Origin: Propionibacteriaceae bacterium
GTDB taxonomy: Bacteria > Actinomycetota > Actinomycetes > Propionibacteriales > Propionibacteriaceae
Direction: 5' to 3'
DNA: 5,924 bases
Assembly (NCBI GenBank): GCA_009787035.1
Contig: WRGV01000006.1
Coordinates: forward strand, 8,883-14,806
Below the pieces are notes generated by a model that searched no databases, was not told the origin of the DNA, and saw only the letters and a list, made by a program, of their open reading frames with translations. Of this stretch, positions 3,989-5,924 are shown in pieces. Every line of letters begins with the position of its first letter. Position 1 is the first letter of the stretch. The translations under genes were made by a program, and so were the position numbers.

Positions 3989-5924
3989 GCGATCCGATCC
4001 TGAGCGTGCGTGACCTGCACGTCACGTTCCCCAGCGAGGCCGGGCGGGTGGACGCCGTCCGCGGCATCGACTTCGATCTGTACCCCGGCAGCACCTTGGG
4101 CATCGTCGGCGAGTCGGGCTCGGGCAAGTCGGTGACCAACCTGGCCATCATGGGTCTGCTGCCCGAGACCACTAGGATCACCGGCTCGGCGGTGTTCGAC
4201 GGCCACGAGCTGCTCGACCTGAACGATGACCAGATGACGGCCTACCGCGGCTCGGGCATCGCGATGATCTTCCAGGATCCGCTGAGCTCGCTGACGCCGG
4301 TCTACACCGTCGGCGACCAGATCGTCGAGGCGCTGCAGCTGCACACCGATCTGTCCAAGAAGCAGTGCTGGGACCGTGCGGTCGAACTGCTCGATCAGGT
4401 GGGCATCCCGCACCCGCAGACGCGCGCCAAGGCCTTCCCGCACGAGTTCTCCGGCGGCATGCGCCAGCGCGTCGTCATCGCGATCGCGATCGCCAACCAG
4501 CCCAAGGTGATCATCGCCGACGAGCCCACCACGGCCCTGGACGTCACGATCCAGGCACAGGTGATGGATCTGCTCAAGGTCGCCCAGCGCGAGACCGGCG
4601 CTGCCACGATCCTGATCACGCACGACATGGGCCTGATCGCCGGCATGGCCGACGACGTCATCGTCATGTACGCGGGCAAGCCCGTCGAGCATGCGCCGGT
4701 GCACGAGCTGTTCGCCGCGCCGCGCATGCCTTACACCATCGGCCTGATGGGTGCCATCCCCAAGCTCAACGACAACGCTCGGGCTCCGCTGGTGCCGATC
4801 AAGGGCAACCCGCCCATGCTGATCGACCTGCCGCCCGGCTGTCCGTTCGCGCCCCGGTGCCCGATCGTCACCGATGCCTGCCACACCATCGAGCCTCAGC
4901 TGCTCGACGTCGAGCAGACGCTGACCGAGAAGCAGATCGTGCCCGGCGAGGGCGAGGTGCACTACCACAAGAGCGCCTGCCACCTGGCCGAGCACATCAA
5001 GAACGGCCTGGTCGACGGTCAGTCCGTCTACCCGGTGCCCGAGCGCCAGATGGGCGAGTTTGCCGGCGTGCCACGCGATCAGCGCCCGGTCACGCTGCGC
5101 GTCGACCACATGAGCAAGACGTTCCCGCTGCTCAAGGGCGCGCTGATGAAGCGTCGCGTCGGATGGGTCTACGCCGTCGACGATGTCAGCTTCGATCTGC
5201 ACGCCTCGGAAACGCTGGCGATCGTGGGCGAGTCGGGCTCGGGCAAGACCACGACGCTGCTGGAGGTCATGGCCTTCGATCGCGAGACGCAGGGCACCAT
5301 CGAACTCGGTGGCGTCGATGTCGTCCACGCCAAGCAGTCGTTGCGCGATGCGCACCGCCGCGATATCCAGATCGTCTTCCAAGATCCGGCGGGAGCACTC
5401 GACCCGCGCTTCACGGTGTTCGACATCATCGCCGAACCGCTCACCGCGTTCCACTACCCGAAAGCGCAGATCGCGGCGCGCGTGGCCGAGCTGATGGACG
5501 TCGTCGGGCTCGATCCCGCGCAGGCCGATCGCTTCCCCACCGCGTTCTCGGGTGGCCAGCGGCAACGCATCGCGATCGCGCGAGCGCTGGCCCCGACGCC
5601 CAAGATCGTTGCGCTGGACGAACCGGTCAGCGCGCTGGACGTCTCCATCCGTGCGGGCGTGCTCAACCTGTTGGAAGACCTGCAGGCCAAGTTTGAGCTG
5701 TCGTACCTGTTCGTCAGCCACGACCTGTCGGTCGTGCGCCACATCGCCGACCGCGTGGCCGTCATGTATCTGGGTCGCTTCGTCGAGATCGGCGAGACCG
5801 ACGAGATCTTCGCCTCCCCCCGGCATCCGTACACCGAAGCGCTGCTGTCGGCGATCCCGATCCCCGATCCGGTGATCGAGCGCACCCGCCAGCGCATCGT
5901 GCTCGAGGGCGACCTGCCCTCCCC
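3985..5924 (+). CDS. oppD: Fused two-domain peptide ABC transporter ATPase (OppD/DppD-DppF type), 3' end outside window
   Basis: Energises the OppBC channel with both nucleotide-binding domains on one chain; 646 codons are visible, with no stop. Domain 1: Walker A GESGSGKS (42-49), Q-loop Q97 in IFQDPLSSL, signature FSGGMRQR (155-162), Walker B VIIADE (175-180), D-loop ALD, switch H213. A C-terminal oligopeptide-type extension follows with GCPFAPRCP (285-293) and four cysteines, C286, C292, C299 and C332. A linker of about 35 residues leads to domain 2: Walker A GESGSGKT (415-422), Q466, signature FSGGQRQR (521-528), Walker B KIVALDE (540-546), H579. Both sites look catalytically complete. 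The last codons (RIVLEGDLPS) normally precede a second GCxFxxRCP extension, so the stop should lie a short way beyond the edge. Fusion of the D and F functions is typical of mycobacterial OppD. The start overlaps oppC (ATGA) and GGGAGG (3973-3978) precedes it by 6 nt. No substrate-binding protein is seen; it is expected downstream. Confidence 0.94.
   Translation, partial: MSDPILSVRDLHVTFPSEAGRVDAVRGIDFDLYPGSTLGIVGESGSGKSVTNLAIMGLLPETTRITGSAVFDGHELLDLNDDQMTAYRGSGIAMIFQDPLSSLTPVYTVGDQIVEALQLHTDLSKKQCWDRAVELLDQVGIPHPQTRAKAFPHEFSGGMRQRVVIAIAIANQPKVIIADEPTTALDVTIQAQVMDLLKVAQRETGAATILITHDMGLIAGMADDVIVMYAGKPVEHAPVHELFAAPRMPYTIGLMGAIPKLNDNARAPLVPIKGNPPMLIDLPPGCPFAPRCPIVTDACHTIEPQLLDVEQTLTEKQIVPGEGEVHYHKSACHLAEHIKNGLVDGQSVYPVPERQMGEFAGVPRDQRPVTLRVDHMSKTFPLLKGALMKRRVGWVYAVDDVSFDLHASETLAIVGESGSGKTTTLLEVMAFDRETQGTIELGGVDVVHAKQSLRDAHRRDIQIVFQDPAGALDPRFTVFDIIAEPLTAFHYPKAQIAARVAELMDVVGLDPAQADRFPTAFSGGQRQRIAIARALAPTPKIVALDEPVSALDVSIRAGVLNLLEDLQAKFELSYLFVSHDLSVVRHIADRVAVMYLGRFVEIGETDEIFASPRHPYTEALLSAIPIPDPVIERTRQRIVLEGDLPS

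Noticed and set aside
4108..4128. A 21-nt stretch repeated exactly at 5227-5247
   Set aside because: Both copies encode the Walker A residues GESGSGK of the two ATPase halves. Identity is explained by a conserved motif and shared codon preference rather than by a mobile or regulatory repeat.
3664..5826. A 720-codon open frame on the minus strand across oppC and oppD
   Set aside because: It lies antisense to two unmistakable transporter genes. Its product is low-complexity, rich in D, R, H, L, V and Q, as expected from the complement of GC-rich codons, with no recognisable domain.
1..5924. tRNA or rRNA genes, CRISPR repeats, insertion sequences, phage or attachment sites
   Set aside because: I saw no cloverleaf-like tRNA arms with conserved T-loop bases, no regularly spaced repeats, no transposase or integrase coding, and no target-site duplications.

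Overview
The window is high-GC DNA, roughly two-thirds G+C by eye with strong G/C preference at third codon positions. It reads as an actinomycete (Actinomycetota) chromosome. The diagnostic signs are an ANTAR response regulator of the PdtaR type next to polA, and a fused two-domain peptide-transporter ATPase in a B-C-D gene order, as in mycobacterial oppBCDA. I cannot fix the genus.

Layout. Positions 1-882 (minus strand) hold the first 294 codons of polA, covering its 5'-3' exonuclease domain; the gene runs off the left edge. Positions 883-1070 are a 188-nt spacer with a probable leaderless polA promoter, a dyad at its -35 position, and two hairpins just after the pdtaR stop. Positions 1071-1679 (minus) hold pdtaR, a complete 202-residue REC-ANTAR protein. 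Positions 1680-1978 are a divergent control region between pdtaR and the transporter operon. It carries an identical TANNNT -10 hexamer (TAAACT) facing each way, a dyad at each -35 position, and several possible RNA hairpins. Positions 1979-2080 hold a likely 33-codon leader ORF with a perfect AGGAGG ribosome site, overlapping the first permease gene by ATGA. Positions 2077-3060, 3062-3988 and 3985-5924 (plus) are oppB, oppC and an oppD-like ATPase with two nucleotide-binding domains, cut by the right edge.

How it works together. OppB and OppC form the membrane channel of a peptide-type ABC importer, and OppD supplies both ATPase sites on one chain. The substrate-binding lipoprotein is not in the window and is expected downstream, as in mycobacterial oppBCDA. 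Junctions of ATGA, 1 nt and ATGA indicate one polycistronic, translationally coupled operon. PdtaR is an RNA-binding antiterminator-type regulator transcribed divergently from it. The opp leader contains one 5-bp hairpin with a hexaloop carrying A at position 1 and G at position 4, the known ANTAR-recognition rule. I could not find the second hairpin that the classical two-hairpin target requires, so regulation of opp by PdtaR is only a hypothesis.

Most of the window is ordinary core genome. The parts worth a second look are the control region 1680-1978 and the leader ORF.
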